DNA of 64,000 nucleotides, taken from Spartinivicinus marinus. GTDB lineage: Bacteria > Pseudomonadota > Gammaproteobacteria > Pseudomonadales > Zooshikellaceae. The stretch spans positions 868,001-932,000 of the forward strand of contig NZ_JAPJZK010000001.1 of assembly GCF_026309355.1 (NCBI RefSeq). The letters run 5' to 3'. A model generated the notes under the pieces. It made no database searches. It had not been told where the DNA came from and worked only from the letters and a program-made list of their open reading frames with translations. Below, in pieces: positions 41,160-52,020 of the stretch. Positions within the stretch are counted from its first letter, which is position 1, and every line of letters starts with the position of its first letter. The position numbers and the translations under genes were made by a program.

Positions 41160-42346
41160 TTTATAAATTGATCCGCTATCATCTGACTAACCACATGGGC
41201 TGCCTTTTCACTAGCTTGGCAACGTAACTCTTGATGAAGCTTTAAAAACAATGCTTCCGTTTGCACCCAATCATTACTACCAGCCAGATTTGCTAAAGTA
41301 GCTTGTGCTAAATTCTCGACAGTGGCTGCTGTTTGAATAAACTCTGGCATCACCTGTCGTTCTGCTAGTAAATTAGGCAGCGCGACATAAGGTGCTTTTA
41401 CTAACCAGCGTAAAACCTGATAAGTGATGGGGGCTAGTCGATAAGCCATTACCATAGGCCTTTTCAATAACATGCCTTGCAAAGTCGCGGTACCAGAGGC
41501 TACTAACACAGTATCTGCAGCAACCATTGCCTGATCCGCTTGCCCATCAATCAGCTTTACTCGATTTTTAACGGCTGCATTTTCTGATAAATTAAGCAGT
41601 GCTTCGAGCTGTTTTTTTCTGGCATCATTAGCACAAGGTAGCACGGCACTAGCACTCGGATACTGCTCTAAACACCGCTGAAAAGTAGCTAAAAACAACT
41701 GACCCAACTGTTTTATTTCTGAACCACGACTACCAGGCAATAGTGCAATTACAGGATCATTGGCTGGTAATTGTAATTGCTGTCTAGCTGCAGCCTGATC
41801 ACTTTGAAGAGGAATTTCATCCGCTAACGGGTGTCCAACGAAGGTAACAGGTACTTGGTATTGCTGATAAAAAGCAGCCTCAAATGGCAGTAAAGTCAGC
41901 ATGTGATCCACTGACTGAGCAATTTTCTTGACTCGCCCTTGACGCCAAGCCCACACTGAAGGACTGACATAGTGGACAGTAGTGATACCAGCCTGCTTTA
42001 GCTTATACTCAAGTTCTAGATTAAAGTCAGGTGCATCTATACCGATAAAGATGTGCGGCGGCGTTTGAGTAAAATAATTGAACAGCTGTTTACGCACACC
42101 TAGCAGTTCCCGCAACCGGCCAAGTACTTCAACCAGTCCCATAACAGAAAGGCGCTCCATAGGCACATGACTACGGAAACCTTCCGCTTCCATTAACGGA
42201 CCACCGATACCCTCAAATACGGCCGTTGGGAAGCGCTTTTTTAATGACTTAATTAAACTCGCCCCCAAAATATCACCAGAGGCTTCACCAGCCACAATCC
42301 CGACTCGCAAGGGGCCTTGATAAAATGGATAGTTCAGGTCTGTCAT
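41156..42346 (-). CDS. lpxB: lipid-A-disaccharide synthase
   Basis: 396-residue glycosyltransferase that joins UDP-2,3-diacylglucosamine and lipid X to form the lipid A disaccharide. The N-terminal [11 protein letters not shown] motif and the [10 protein letters not shown] donor-site motif are present. The S-G-T-A-T-L segment is near the end. It is located directly after lpxA (three bases) and overlapping rnhB, as in most gammaproteobacteria. Confidence 0.96.
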   Translation of the reverse strand: MTDLNYPFYQGPLRVGIVAGEASGDILGASLIKSLKKRFPTAVFEGIGGPLMEAEGFRSHVPMERLSVMGLVEVLGRLRELLGVRKQLFNYFTQTPPHIFIGIDAPDFNLELEYKLKQAGITTVHYVSPSVWAWRQGRVKKIAQSVDHMLTLLPFEAAFYQQYQVPVTFVGHPLADEIPLQSDQAAARQQLQLPANDPVIALLPGSRGSEIKQLGQLFLATFQRCLEQYPSASAVLPCANDARKKQLEALLNLSENAAVKNRVKLIDGQADQAMVAADTVLVASGTATLQGMLLKRPMVMAYRLAPITYQVLRWLVKAPYVALPNLLAERQVMPEFIQTAATVENLAQATLANLAGSNDWVQTEALFLKLHQELRCQASEKAAHVVSQMIADQFIK

Positions 42347-42349
42347 AGT

Positions 42350-43120
42350 TTACCGGGTGATTCCCCGAGTTGAGGCCTGGAGTGACTTTATGAATACAGA
42401 TACCTCAGCATAGCCCTTTTCCAGCACTAACAGCTTCGCCAAGGCTTCATCTAAAGTGAGCCCTTGTCGATACACCACTTTATAGGCTTGCCGAAGTATT
42501 TTAATCAGCTCTGGTGAATACTGCCTGCGTCGCATACCCTCAAAATTCATTCCATGGGCTTCAGCCGGGTTTCCACTCACCATTACAAAGGCAGGCATAT
42601 CTTTAAATACCGCAGTATGAGCAGCAGACATACTATAAGCACCTACCAGACAAAACTGATGTACAGTGGTATAGCCACCTAAAATTGCCCCACGCCCTAC
42701 TTTAACATGGCCAGCAATTGCTGCATTATTTGCGAAAATACAATCATCTTCGATAACACTGTCATGGCCCACATGAACATAAGCCATGAATAAATTGTTG
42801 TTACCAATGATGGTGACACTATTATCCTGAACAGTACCTCTATGAATAGTACAGCCTTCTCGAATAATATTATTATCACCAATTTCCAGGCGAGTCGGCT
42901 CACCTTGATATTTTTTGTCCTGACAATCTTCACCAACTGAGGCAAATTGAAAGATTCGGTTATTCTTGCCAATCCGGGTGGGTCCTTTAATGACAACATG
43001 GGAATGAATAATTGAACCAGGTCCAATTTCAACTTCCGGCCCGATGTAACTCCAGGGTCCAACCTCAACACCCTCTGCTACTTTTGCTTTGGGGTCAATG
43101 ACAGCTCGTGAATCAATCAA
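42350..43120 (-). CDS. lpxA: UDP-N-acetylglucosamine acyltransferase LpxA
   Basis: 256-residue left-handed beta-helix acyltransferase for the first step of lipid A synthesis. Hexapeptide repeats run through the first two thirds, with the catalytic-type histidine in H-V-G-H-D. The C-terminal helical part follows M-N-F-E-G-M-R-R-R. The longest frame starts with TTG at 43144. I prefer the TTG at 43120, which gives (M)-I-D-S-R-A-V-I-D, lies just after the fabZ stop and has AAGGA nine bases upstream. No ATG is available near the expected N-terminus, so a TTG start is required either way. Confidence 0.93.
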   Translation of the reverse strand: MIDSRAVIDPKAKVAEGVEVGPWSYIGPEVEIGPGSIIHSHVVIKGPTRIGKNNRIFQFASVGEDCQDKKYQGEPTRLEIGDNNIIREGCTIHRGTVQDNSVTIIGNNNLFMAYVHVGHDSVIEDDCIFANNAAIAGHVKVGRGAILGGYTTVHQFCLVGAYSMSAAHTAVFKDMPAFVMVSGNPAEAHGMNFEGMRRRQYSPELIKILRQAYKVVYRQGLTLDEALAKLLVLEKGYAEVSVFIKSLQASTRGITR

Positions 43121-43122
43121 AA

Positions 43123-43563
43123 CTAGAGTTCCTTTTTTGCACAAGTTATTTCAGCGGAACTCACCATTTTTCCATCAACTACAGCTTCACAATAAAACTT
43201 CCATATACCACGCTTTTCTGTTTTATAGGTAGCGTTTAATACCAGTTGATCACCAGGTACAACAGGCTGCTTGAATCTTACTTTATCAGCGCCAGCGAAA
43301 TAATACACATGGTTATCTTCTCGCTGTTTACCACTCATTTTAAACCCTAAAATACCTGCCGCCTGAGCCATCGCCTCAACAATAAGTACACCAGGCATTA
43401 TCGGATGCTGCGGGAAGTGACCATTGAAGAAATCTTCATTTACTGAAACATTTTTGTAGCACTTAATGGTTTTAGCATCCAGATCTAGATCAACCACCCG
43501 GTCAACCAACAAAAACGGATACCTTTGAGGCAAAAACTCTTTAATTTCTTCAACGCGCATCAT
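43123..43563 (-). CDS. fabZ: 3-hydroxyacyl-ACP dehydratase FabZ
   Basis: 146-residue hotdog dehydratase of fatty acid elongation. The [10 protein letters not shown] opening and the catalytic [19 protein letters not shown] (active histidine and glutamate) are canonical. It lies within the lpxD-fabZ-lpxA-lpxB cluster, where it competes with LpxA for the same hydroxyacyl-ACP pool. The ATG at 43563 (or 43560) was chosen over an upstream TTG. Confidence 0.95.
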   Translation of the reverse strand: MMRVEEIKEFLPQRYPFLLVDRVVDLDLDAKTIKCYKNVSVNEDFFNGHFPQHPIMPGVLIVEAMAQAAGILGFKMSGKQREDNHVYYFAGADKVRFKQPVVPGDQLVLNATYKTEKRGIWKFYCEAVVDGKMVSSAEITCAKKEL

Positions 43564-43608
43564 TTTCAACGTTAACCTAACTTGATTTTCAGCTGGATGG
43601 TAATTGGG

Positions 43609-44646
43609 TTAAGCGCCAGCGCTTAGCTGTTGCTCTAGTGTTTTAATTCGCTTGGCCAACTTATCCAGCTGACGATAGCGAACCACAAGCTTTTTCCATT
43701 CTGCGGTAGGCATTGAGCTACCCGCCCCAGAAGAGTATGAGCCTGGCTCACGAATTGATTTGGTGACTAGCGCCATTGCGGTGATATGGACATTATCTGC
43801 AATAGTCAAGTGGCCAGCTAAACCCGAGCCGCCGGCTATTGTACAGTTTTTTCCGACTTTTGTACTGCCAGAAATACCAACACAGCCTGCAACTGCAGTA
43901 TTATCTCCAATGACAACATTGTGGGCAATTTGGATCAGATTATCTAACTTAACGCCACAGCCTATCACTGTATTATCCAATGCGCCTCGATCGATAGTCG
44001 TATTTGCCCCTATTTCTGCGTCGTTGCCAATAATTACACCACCTAACTGGGCGATTTTATGCCACTCATTGTTATAGTGAGCAAAGCCAAACCCATCAGC
44101 ACCAATAACAGCACCACTATGAATGGTCACTCGCTCACCTACTAAAACACCATGACAAACTGTCACATTGGCGGCAAGATAACTATCAGCACCAATTTCA
44201 GAGGCTTGGCCAATCACTACACCTGCTCCAACAGCAACATTTTCACCAATGATGACATCTGCTTCCACAACTGCATTAGCACCAATAGATGCTGAACTTG
44301 CAATTTTTGCAGTGTTAGCAATAACCGCGCTGGGATGAATGTAACCTGCTGGCTGTGCTTGCACACTAAACCAATGAGAAATTTTAGCATAGCCTAAATA
44401 AGGGTTATTCAGGACTAAAGCATTACCTTCAAAATCATCCGCTTCATCAGGTGCAAGTAATATTGCACCTGCTTGGCTATCTGGCAGATATTTCTTGTAA
44501 GTGGGGTTTGCTAGAAAAGATAAATCTCTTGACGTTGCTTGCTGTAAAGTAGCAATTCCTGAGATTAAATAGCTAGGATCACCTTGAAGCTCTGCCTCAA
44601 GGTGATCTGCAATAACTTGCAAGGAAAAAGTACGCTCTGATGCCAT
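43609..44646 (-). CDS. lpxD: UDP-3-O-(3-hydroxyacyl)glucosamine N-acyltransferase
   Basis: 345-residue LpxD, the N-acyltransferase of lipid A synthesis. The uridine-binding N-terminal domain (about residues 1-100) includes D-L-S-F-L-A-N-P. It is followed by a long series of left-handed beta-helix hexapeptides, with the catalytic histidine expected in Q-I-A-H-N-V, and a C-terminal helix (about 315-340). It sits 14 bases downstream of skp and before fabZ, the standard order. Confidence 0.96.
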   Translation of the reverse strand: MASERTFSLQVIADHLEAELQGDPSYLISGIATLQQATSRDLSFLANPTYKKYLPDSQAGAILLAPDEADDFEGNALVLNNPYLGYAKISHWFSVQAQPAGYIHPSAVIANTAKIASSASIGANAVVEADVIIGENVAVGAGVVIGQASEIGADSYLAANVTVCHGVLVGERVTIHSGAVIGADGFGFAHYNNEWHKIAQLGGVIIGNDAEIGANTTIDRGALDNTVIGCGVKLDNLIQIAHNVVIGDNTAVAGCVGISGSTKVGKNCTIAGGSGLAGHLTIADNVHITAMALVTKSIREPGSYSSGAGSSMPTAEWKKLVVRYRQLDKLAKRIKTLEQQLSAGA

Positions 44647-44659
44647 ATAAAGAGAGGTA

Positions 44660-45172
44660 TTAACGGTAGGTATTAAGTTTCTGGATTACTTTGAGAGTTA
44701 TATCATGTTTTGGATTAATATAGAATGCTGTTGCACGATTTAAAACAAGATCATAGCCATTTGCTTTTGCCACTTCTGTAATTGCTTTGTCCAGCTTTGG
44801 CTTTAGCTTTTTAAACTGCTCGCGATCTGCTTTATTTTTTTCAGCCTGAAATTCTTTAGTTTGAATTTGGTAGTCTTCAGCTTTCCGCTTTAGCTCAAGC
44901 TGTAATTTGCCACGCTCAGTATTACTCATGGCAGCAGCATCTTTCTTAAGTTTAGCATTAATTCTCTTGGCATCAGCCTCCAACCTTTTCAAGTTGTTAA
45001 CCTTGCTACTAAATTTGTTTTCTAGTTGTTTCAAGTATTTTTTAGCAGCATCTGACTGATTAAGTGCTTTTTGATAGTCCACTACAGCTACTTTAACTTC
45101 AGCCATAGTGACAGGCGCCAATGAAGCAAACACAAACCCGGCAAACACCATTCCGATTAGCTTTTTGACCAA
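44660..45172 (-). CDS. skp: periplasmic chaperone Skp/OmpH
   Basis: 170-residue periplasmic chaperone that holds unfolded outer-membrane proteins before delivery to BamA. A signal peptide ([22 protein letters not shown]) is followed by [11 protein letters not shown] and a long Lys/Glu-rich coiled coil, then an A-N-G-Y-D-L-V-L strand near the C-terminus. The longest frame begins at 45259 with an unlikely hydrophilic extension. The TTG at 45172 gives a normal signal peptide and has AGGAG eight bases upstream, so it is chosen. It is downstream of bamA. Confidence 0.92.
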   Translation of the reverse strand: MVKKLIGMVFAGFVFASLAPVTMAEVKVAVVDYQKALNQSDAAKKYLKQLENKFSSKVNNLKRLEADAKRINAKLKKDAAAMSNTERGKLQLELKRKAEDYQIQTKEFQAEKNKADREQFKKLKPKLDKAITEVAKANGYDLVLNRATAFYINPKHDITLKVIQKLNTYR

Positions 45173-45389
45173 AACTTTTTCTCCTACGTTGTAAACAAAA
45201 TAACCTAACCTGAATACTTTGTAGCTAAATACCCCTGCTCTCTGGATACTCAAGCTCACTAATGGCCTACTGGCTTCTTTGATAGTATTTTTTGCGACTT
45301 ACTATCGAATATACTTACCAAAAGTAACTGCAAAATATTGCCAAAGAGGCCAATAAACCATCGATCTTCTAAGTTACGTTGTTTTCAGA

Positions 45390-47705
45390 TTAGAATGACT
45401 GTCCCAGCGCAAATTGGAAGACTTCAGTTTCATCACTTGAGTCAGCATTCAAGCCTTTAGCCAAACTAAAGGTTAAAGGCCCCAAGCCTGTTATCCAGGT
45501 GACACCGAAGCCTAATGAATAACGTAACTCACCAAAGTCTGCATTGCTGCAATTCTTTTCGTCATCACCGCAGTCACTATCGAAGACATTACCGGCATCC
45601 AGAAATACAGCACTACGCACAGAACGTTGATCTTTTATAAATGGCATAGGGAAGATAACCTCTGCTGTTCCTTCAACCAAAATATTGCCACCTATTGGAT
45701 CATCGTCATTATTATCCTTGCGCACAGCTCTCGGGCCAAGAGTATTGTTCTTGAAACCGCGCACAGAACCAAAACCACCCGCATAATAATTTTCATAGAA
45801 TGGCAGCTCTGAGGTACCACCAAAGCTATCGCCATAACCCAAGTTGGTTTTCAGGTGTAATGTCAGCTTTTCAGTAATAGGTGTAAAAATCTGCCCCGTG
45901 TAGTTAAGCTTATAAAACTTCAAGTCACTACCAGGTAGCGCCAGCTCCAAGCCAATAGACTGCGAATAGCCATCTGTTGCAAGAATGCCACGGTTTAAGG
46001 TGGACTCATTCCAGCCAAGGTTAAACTTGTAGTTTAAAAAGCTGTCGCCTTCCTTATCTATAAAATCAACAATTTGTTGCGCAGTATTAGAGCCGGTGCT
46101 GACATCAGTATTATCCAAACCAAAACCAAAACTTAATCGCTCAGTTTCTGAAATTGGATAACCAAAGGTTACATCACCACCCCATACATCTGTTGAGTAG
46201 TTGGAAATATCTGCTTCTTCGAAATCAGTCGTACGATAGAAAACATTAAAGCCACGGCTTACACCATCAACGGTATAGTAGGGGTCAATAAAACCAAAGC
46301 GGTATAGTGTACGCACCTTACTGGTATTTAAGCCAAGGTTGACCTTGTTTCCAGTTCCCAGAAAGTTACTCTGACTGATATTACCACCTAAAATTAAGCC
46401 ACTACCTTGAGAAAAACCTAATGTAGCCTGAACGCTACCAGATGGTTGTTCTTCAACTGCATAGTTAACATCAATTTGATCCGTGGTTCCTGGTACAGCA
46501 GGTGTTTCAACATTCACTTGTTTAAAGTAACCCAGCCGCTCCAAACGAGTACGAGATTGCTCAATTTTGTCAGTTGATGCCCAAGCACCCTCCATTTGCC
46601 GCATTTCTCGGCGCAGTACTTCATCTTCTGTTTTAGTATTACCTACAAAATTAACTCTACGCACGTAGGTACGCTTGCCAGGATCGACAAAAAACGTAAT
46701 TGATACAGTGTTATTGTCATGGGGCTGTGGAATGGTATTCACATTGGCAAAGGTATAACCCTCATTACCAAGCCTCTGCAAAATTTGCTCTTCTGTTTTA
46801 GTAAGCTCTTTACGAGAAAAAGTTTGTCCTTCCTTAACACCGACCAAAGACTTCATTTCTGTTTCAGGTACAACTAAGTCACCTGCCAGCTTGACATCTT
46901 TGATAGTAAACTTGTTCCCTTCATTAACATTAACTGTAATGTAGACCTTCTCTTTATCAGGTGAAATAGAAACCTGAGTTGAAGCAATATTAAAGTTTAC
47001 ATATCCCCTATCAAAATAGTATGAACGCAGCCGCTCTAAGTCACCTGATAGTTTTTCACGGGAATATTTATCATCATTACTGTAAAACGAGAACATACCC
47101 GAAGGTTGCAGTTCAAATAACTCCAGCAAGTCATCAGTAGGAAAGACTTTATTCCCGACGATATTGATATGCTTAATTTTAGCAACAGCACCTTCTTTAA
47201 TATTGATCTTCAAAGCAACCCTGTTACGAGGTAAAGGCTCTACGTCAGTATTAACTTTTACTCCGTAACGGCCTTGGCCAACATACTGCCGCTCTAGCTC
47301 CAGCCTGACTGCCTCCAGGGTGGCTTTTTGAAAAATCTCACCTTGTGACAGCCCTGCCTGCTTTAAGCCCTCAAGCAGTTTCTTAGTTTCAATCGCTTTG
47401 TTTCCATCAATATCAATTGAGCTAATAGCTGGTCGCTCAACAACACTAATCACTAAAATATTACCATCTCGGGATAAACGAATATCCTGAAAATAGCCTG
47501 TTTTAAATAGTGCACGTGTCGTTTCAACAACGGTTTGATCATCGACCTCATCACCAGCACCCACTGGGATTGAGTTAAATACGGTACCAGCAGATACCCT
47601 CTGCAGGCCGTTTATTCTTATATCAGATACCACAAAAGTATCTGCAAGGGCGACATAGGGTATTGCTGCACACCCAACTAACAAAGACAACAAATAACGT
47701 TTCAT
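45390..47705 (-). CDS. bamA: outer membrane protein assembly factor BamA
   Basis: 771-residue Omp85 protein, the core of the beta-barrel assembly machine. A signal peptide (MKRYLLSLLVGCAA, cleavage after A-L-A) precedes five POTRA domains (to about residue 420) and a C-terminal 16-strand barrel with the V-R-G-F motif (S-V-R-G-F-K-N). It ends in a terminal phenylalanine (A-L-G-Q-S-F), the BAM recognition type of ending. The ATG at 47705 was chosen over a start 19 codons earlier and has GGAAG upstream. Confidence 0.97.
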   Translation of the reverse strand: MKRYLLSLLVGCAAIPYVALADTFVVSDIRINGLQRVSAGTVFNSIPVGAGDEVDDQTVVETTRALFKTGYFQDIRLSRDGNILVISVVERPAISSIDIDGNKAIETKKLLEGLKQAGLSQGEIFQKATLEAVRLELERQYVGQGRYGVKVNTDVEPLPRNRVALKINIKEGAVAKIKHINIVGNKVFPTDDLLELFELQPSGMFSFYSNDDKYSREKLSGDLERLRSYYFDRGYVNFNIASTQVSISPDKEKVYITVNVNEGNKFTIKDVKLAGDLVVPETEMKSLVGVKEGQTFSRKELTKTEEQILQRLGNEGYTFANVNTIPQPHDNNTVSITFFVDPGKRTYVRRVNFVGNTKTEDEVLRREMRQMEGAWASTDKIEQSRTRLERLGYFKQVNVETPAVPGTTDQIDVNYAVEEQPSGSVQATLGFSQGSGLILGGNISQSNFLGTGNKVNLGLNTSKVRTLYRFGFIDPYYTVDGVSRGFNVFYRTTDFEEADISNYSTDVWGGDVTFGYPISETERLSFGFGLDNTDVSTGSNTAQQIVDFIDKEGDSFLNYKFNLGWNESTLNRGILATDGYSQSIGLELALPGSDLKFYKLNYTGQIFTPITEKLTLHLKTNLGYGDSFGGTSELPFYENYYAGGFGSVRGFKNNTLGPRAVRKDNNDDDPIGGNILVEGTAEVIFPMPFIKDQRSVRSAVFLDAGNVFDSDCGDDEKNCSNADFGELRYSLGFGVTWITGLGPLTFSLAKGLNADSSDETEVFQFALGQSF

Positions 47706-47753
47706 GAAATCAGTTCTTCCAGGGTCGGCAAGACATTGAAAGAAAATAGAAAC

Positions 47754-47775
47754 TTTTTCCAACTAAATGGAAAAA
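47754..47775 (-). terminator. AT-rich hairpin between rseP and bamA
   Basis: TTTTTCCA (47754-47761) pairs with TGGAAAAA (47768-47775) around a six-base loop. On the minus strand a T-rich stretch follows. It might attenuate readthrough from rseP into bamA, but the stem is weak. Confidence 0.3.
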
Positions 47776-47789
47776 AGATTCCCCCAAAC

Positions 47790-49157
47790 TTACAGACGAC
47801 TTAAGTCATTATAAAAAGCTAAAAACATCATAGCGATAACTAGGCTGAGTCCTATCTGTAATCCAATTACTTGTGCTTTTTCTGAGACAGGACTTCCTTT
47901 TACCCATTCGACAAAATAAAACAACAAATGTCCACCATCAAGCACAGGAACAGGCAACAAGTTAATTACACCCAAACTGATGCTAACAAGCGCTAAAAAG
48001 TTTAAAAAACTTTCCAGGCCTAATTTTGCCGAATTGCTAGCCACTTTAGCAATGGTTATTGGACCACTCAAGTTTTTAACTGAGACATCGCCCAGCACCA
48101 TTTTCTTGATAGACGTCACAGTCAAGGTTATCATTGACCACGTTTTATCCAGCGCACCAAAAAAGGCTTTAACTGGTGAGTATTTAACTGTTCTAATTAA
48201 ACTAGTTGAAGTATTTACAGACTGAGCACTTATGCCAGCAAAACCTATTTTTTTACCCCCTTGTTGCTTAAACGCAGGACGTAAATTAATAATTTGTGTT
48301 TCGCCTTTTCTTAATACATGTAGTGCAATATTTTTCTCAGGATTATTTTTTATTTGTTCAACCAGCTCTCGCCAATCATTAATTTTTTGATCATTAACCG
48401 CTAGAATTTTATCGCCTGACTGCAAACCAGTTTTTTCTGCTCGCCCTCCTGCCACCAACTGATCTACAACTGCTGGTATAGGCTGTGCGTAAGGTGTTAT
48501 TCCCAAGCTTAACACTGGGTTTGGCTGCTCCTGGCCTGACAGCCAGTCTGTAATTGGAATCGTCTTAGTAATATTGGCAGACGACTGAGTACCAGACACC
48601 TCATGCTGTTTTAACTGAACGTTAAGCTCAGTAGTATCCCCAATATAACGTAACAGCTCGATATTGAAGTCATACCAGGTTGGAGTAGGTTCATTATTAA
48701 CACTGATGACCTCATAACCACTTTCAATACCTGCCAGTTGAGCTAGGCTTTTATCAGCAATTTTTCCAGTGACAGGAACCAGGCTTTGGAAGCCCAGCAT
48801 CAACATAATCCAAAAAGCAACCACTGCTAGTAAAAAGTTAGCTAACGGTCCAGCCAAAATAATTGCTATTCGTTGAATAACAGGCTTACGATTAAACGCA
48901 TACTGGAGCTGATCAGAAGGAACTGGACCTTCCTTTTCATCCAGCATTTTGACATACCCTCCTAGAGGAAAGGCAGCAATAGCAAACTCAGTTCCATGGC
49001 GGTCATACCATGAAACGAGTGGTTTTCCAAAACCAAAAGAAAATCGATGAACCTTTACTCCACAGCGTCTTGCTACCCAAAAATGTCCATACTCATGAAA
49101 TGTAACTAAAATACCCAGAGTGACAATAAAGGCTAATACTGACTGTAAAAACTCCAT
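47790..49157 (-). CDS. rseP: RIP metalloprotease RseP
   Basis: 455-residue site-2 protease that cleaves the anti-sigma factor RseA in the envelope stress response. The first transmembrane helix holds the zinc motif H-E-Y-G-H (residues about 21-25). Two PDZ domains fill the centre (a degenerate one near 130-200, and the second with G-L-Q-S-G-D-K-I-L near 245). The L-P-V-P-V-L-D-G-G-H motif supplies the third ligand near the C-terminal helices. It overlaps nothing and lies one base from dxr. Confidence 0.96.
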   Translation of the reverse strand: MEFLQSVLAFIVTLGILVTFHEYGHFWVARRCGVKVHRFSFGFGKPLVSWYDRHGTEFAIAAFPLGGYVKMLDEKEGPVPSDQLQYAFNRKPVIQRIAIILAGPLANFLLAVVAFWIMLMLGFQSLVPVTGKIADKSLAQLAGIESGYEVISVNNEPTPTWYDFNIELLRYIGDTTELNVQLKQHEVSGTQSSANITKTIPITDWLSGQEQPNPVLSLGITPYAQPIPAVVDQLVAGGRAEKTGLQSGDKILAVNDQKINDWRELVEQIKNNPEKNIALHVLRKGETQIINLRPAFKQQGGKKIGFAGISAQSVNTSTSLIRTVKYSPVKAFFGALDKTWSMITLTVTSIKKMVLGDVSVKNLSGPITIAKVASNSAKLGLESFLNFLALVSISLGVINLLPVPVLDGGHLLFYFVEWVKGSPVSEKAQVIGLQIGLSLVIAMMFLAFYNDLSRL

Positions 49158-49158
49158 G

Positions 49159-50337
49159 TTATAAACCCATTTGATTTATCAATGTCATGGCTATTTCACG
49201 AGCTTTGCTATCAGCAGCCAAAACACTTTCGAGTTCAAATGAAGGCTGCACCTCCAACCGGGTAAGCACTGTCTCATTAATAAGTGGAATGTCGATAAAG
49301 CGAATAGTTCCAGCCAAAAACGCAGCTACAGCGACTTCATTAGCTGCATTTAAGATAGCAGGCGCTGTCCCACCCTCTGCAGCAGCTTCCCGAGCCAGCT
49401 TCAAACAAGGAAAACGCTGCTCATCAGGGGGGTAAAAGTCAAGCTGGGCTATTTCAACTAAATTGAGCGGCTTAACTTCCGTTGATATTCGCGCTGGCCA
49501 GGCAAGAGCATGAGCAATGGGGGTACACATATCAGGATTGCCCATTTGAGCTAGGACTGAGCCATCAATATAGTCAACCATTGAGTGAATTATGCTTTGT
49601 GGGTGGATTACCACATCAACCCACTCGGGTTTGATAGCAAATAAGTGGCAGGCTTCTATTAACTCTAAGCCTTTATTCATCATGGAAGCGGAATCAACAG
49701 AGATTTTCTGCCCCATTGACCAGTTAGGGTGAGCACAGGCTTGCTCAGGGGTCACTTCAGTTAACTGAGCATGACTGAACATTCGAAAAGGCCCACCCGA
49801 AGCCGTCAAAATAACTCTTCTAACACCAGCCTCTGGTAACGACTGATAAGGATGGGGGAGGCACTGGAATATAGCATTATGCTCACTATCAATAGGCAGC
49901 AAAGTAGCCTTATGCATCTTAACTGCGTCCATAAACAACTCACCGGCCATTACCAAGCTTTCTTTGTTGGCCAGCAGGACTTTCTTTCCTGCTTTAACTG
50001 CAGCCAGTGTAGGTAGTAAGCCGACTGCCCCCATAATAGCAGCCATTACCACGTCAACCTGCGAGTCCTCTGCCACTGCTGCCAAAGCAGCCTTACCAAC
50101 TAATACCTCTGTCGTAGAGCCTGCTAATCTGAGTCGCTCAGCCAATTGATCCGCAGCGCCCTTATCAGCCAGCACCGCATATTGAGGCACAAACTGCATG
50201 CACTGTTGAAATAACTTATCAACCTGCTGATTAGCTGCAAGCGCAAATACCTGGTATTTATCAGAGTGTTCTTTAATGACAGCTAACGTGCTGCAACCGA
50301 TGGAACCAGTACTGCCTAAAATGGTGATTTGCTGCAC
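49159..50337 (-). CDS. dxr: 1-deoxy-D-xylulose 5-phosphate reductoisomerase
   Basis: 392-residue DXP reductoisomerase, the committed step of the MEP isoprenoid pathway. NADPH-binding G-S-T-G-S-I-G opens the protein. A-N-K-E-S, the P-I-D-S-E-H-N-A metal site and the flexible H-P-N-W-S-M-G loop are intact. Translation starts with GTG at 50337, preceded by AAGGTGG. It is located between cdsA and rseP. With ispD and ispF, three MEP genes lie in this window. Confidence 0.96.
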   Translation of the reverse strand: MQQITILGSTGSIGCSTLAVIKEHSDKYQVFALAANQQVDKLFQQCMQFVPQYAVLADKGAADQLAERLRLAGSTTEVLVGKAALAAVAEDSQVDVVMAAIMGAVGLLPTLAAVKAGKKVLLANKESLVMAGELFMDAVKMHKATLLPIDSEHNAIFQCLPHPYQSLPEAGVRRVILTASGGPFRMFSHAQLTEVTPEQACAHPNWSMGQKISVDSASMMNKGLELIEACHLFAIKPEWVDVVIHPQSIIHSMVDYIDGSVLAQMGNPDMCTPIAHALAWPARISTEVKPLNLVEIAQLDFYPPDEQRFPCLKLAREAAAEGGTAPAILNAANEVAVAAFLAGTIRFIDIPLINETVLTRLEVQPSFELESVLAADSKAREIAMTLINQMGL

Positions 50338-50355
50338 TATTTTACCACCTTGTTC

Positions 50356-51156
50356 TCAAAGACCTGTTACCAATAGCGAAATACAAAAAACCGGGATTGC
50401 GGCTGTTAAGCTATCAATACGATCCATCACTCCACCATGCCCAGGTAGTAAATTACTGCTATCTTTAACACCCCGCTCACGCTTAAACATGCTTTCCAGC
50501 AGGTCACCGAGCACTGAGACAGCAACAATTAGCCAAGCAAATAACACCATTACCATCAATTGAGGAAAGCTTTTCTGTTGCACCAACCCAACACCAATGG
50601 CCACTAATGTCGTTACTGCTATTGCTCCATATACTCCTTCCCAGCTTTTACCAGGGCTCACTTTTGCCGCTAATTTATGCTTACCAAATCGCTTACCAAA
50701 GAAGTAAGCACCAATATCAGCCCCCCAAATCAAAGCAAACAGATAAACAATTAGCCATGAGCTATTTTCTGCATGTTTTAACCACACCAAACAGTTCCAG
50801 GCAGGTACCAACACCATTAAGCCTACTATCAGTTTAAGGCTTCTATGCCGCCAAAACATGGCAGACCCAGGATAAGTTAACACCAATATCAAAGCAGCAA
50901 GCCACATTAAAACAGCTAAGCCTAATATCATTTGTAAAGGTAGATACTGTGAGACGAACAAAGCCAACGCAAGACTTGCAACATAAATCAAACGAGCAGG
51001 CGTTTGGGGTAGTCCTGCTAAATTCGCCCACTCCCAGCCAGCTAATAGCACAATACCACCAACAAATAGGCTAAAGAAAAAGGGAGAAAGGGCAAACACC
51101 CCAAGCAATGCAAGTGGTATCAAAATAACGGCTGTAATTATTCTTTGTTTGAGCAC
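50356..51156 (-). CDS. cdsA: phosphatidate cytidylyltransferase
   Basis: 266-residue integral membrane enzyme that makes CDP-diacylglycerol from CTP and phosphatidate. Several transmembrane segments are followed by the C-terminal family signature S-M-F-K-R-E-R-G-V-K-D with P-G-H-G-G-V-M-D-R-I-D-S. The start is GTG at 51156 with GGAGG seven bases upstream. It overlaps the end of uppS by 19 bases, so translation is coupled. Confidence 0.95.
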   Translation of the reverse strand: MLKQRIITAVILIPLALLGVFALSPFFFSLFVGGIVLLAGWEWANLAGLPQTPARLIYVASLALALFVSQYLPLQMILGLAVLMWLAALILVLTYPGSAMFWRHRSLKLIVGLMVLVPAWNCLVWLKHAENSSWLIVYLFALIWGADIGAYFFGKRFGKHKLAAKVSPGKSWEGVYGAIAVTTLVAIGVGLVQQKSFPQLMVMVLFAWLIVAVSVLGDLLESMFKRERGVKDSSNLLPGHGGVMDRIDSLTAAIPVFCISLLVTGL

Positions 51157-51920
51157 TGAGCAGCCTCCACTTGTTCACTGGTTTGGCCAAACCGGCGCTG
51201 CCGGGAACTGTAGTCTAGTAATGCTTGATGAAATGCAGCTTTATCAAAGTCAGGCCAGAGCGTATCAGTGAAATACAGTTCTGCATAAGCTAGCTGCCAT
51301 AACAAAAAATTGCTGATTCGATGCACACCACTGGTTCGAATACATAAATCAGGAAGCGGTAAACCAGCAGTCGACAGATTGTCATCAATTTGTTCAGCGG
51401 TAATTTCATCTACCGTTAGCTCACCGTGCTGAACCTGGTTAACCAGCCGCTTACAAGCCTCTTGTATATCCCACTGGCCACCATAATTTGCAGCAATCAC
51501 TAAAGTAAACTCACTGAACTCAGCTGTCACTTGCTCTGTTTCTCTAATATGCTGCTGAATTGTGTTGCTAAAAGCACTGATGTCGCCAACAACCTTTAAA
51601 CGAATTTTATTTTTTTTCAGCCGCTTGGTTTCCCGCTTAAGTGCATGAAGAAATAACTCCATTAATGCACTCACTTCATCTTTAGGGCGCCGCCAGTTCT
51701 CGCTACTAAAAGCGAATAAGGTTAACACCTCTATGTTGTAGTCGCGACAGGCTTCTACTATATTCCGTGCAGCTTTCAGCCCGGCACGATGCCCTGCAAT
51801 GCTTGGCAGTTTACGTTGTTTGGCCCAACGGTTATTGCCATCCATAATGACAGCAACATGGCGAGGGGAGTTGATGGTTGAAGCCTCATTAAGCTTGGGT
51901 GACGTGTCTATCGCTGACAT
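51138..51920 (-). CDS. uppS: undecaprenyl diphosphate synthase (di-trans,poly-cis)
   Basis: 260-residue cis-prenyltransferase that makes the C55 lipid carrier for peptidoglycan and lipopolysaccharide. The catalytic aspartate lies in V-A-V-I-M-D-G-N-N-R-W-A. G-H-R-A-G, F-A-F-S-S-E-N-W and I-R-T-S-G motifs follow. The frame is also open to an ATG at 51944. I chose 51920 because the shorter product matches usual lengths, but ribosome-binding sites do not decide. The DUF368 protein in this window would recycle the same carrier. Confidence 0.94.
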   Translation of the reverse strand: MSAIDTSPKLNEASTINSPRHVAVIMDGNNRWAKQRKLPSIAGHRAGLKAARNIVEACRDYNIEVLTLFAFSSENWRRPKDEVSALMELFLHALKRETKRLKKNKIRLKVVGDISAFSNTIQQHIRETEQVTAEFSEFTLVIAANYGGQWDIQEACKRLVNQVQHGELTVDEITAEQIDDNLSTAGLPLPDLCIRTSGVHRISNFLLWQLAYAELYFTDTLWPDFDKAAFHQALLDYSSRQRRFGQTSEQVEAAQCSNKE

Positions 51921-52020
51921 GAATCCTGAATCTATATGCCTCATTCATTGAATGCGAAACAATACCGCTAAATCCATAGGATGCAAGGCTTTTTATCTGA
52001 TTTTTATCATAAGGCGTGGG

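Noticed and set aside
42697-43071. 124-codon alternative frame within lpxA
   Set aside because: Same strand, shifted frame inside a clear hexapeptide-repeat gene. The repeats alone keep the shifted frame open.
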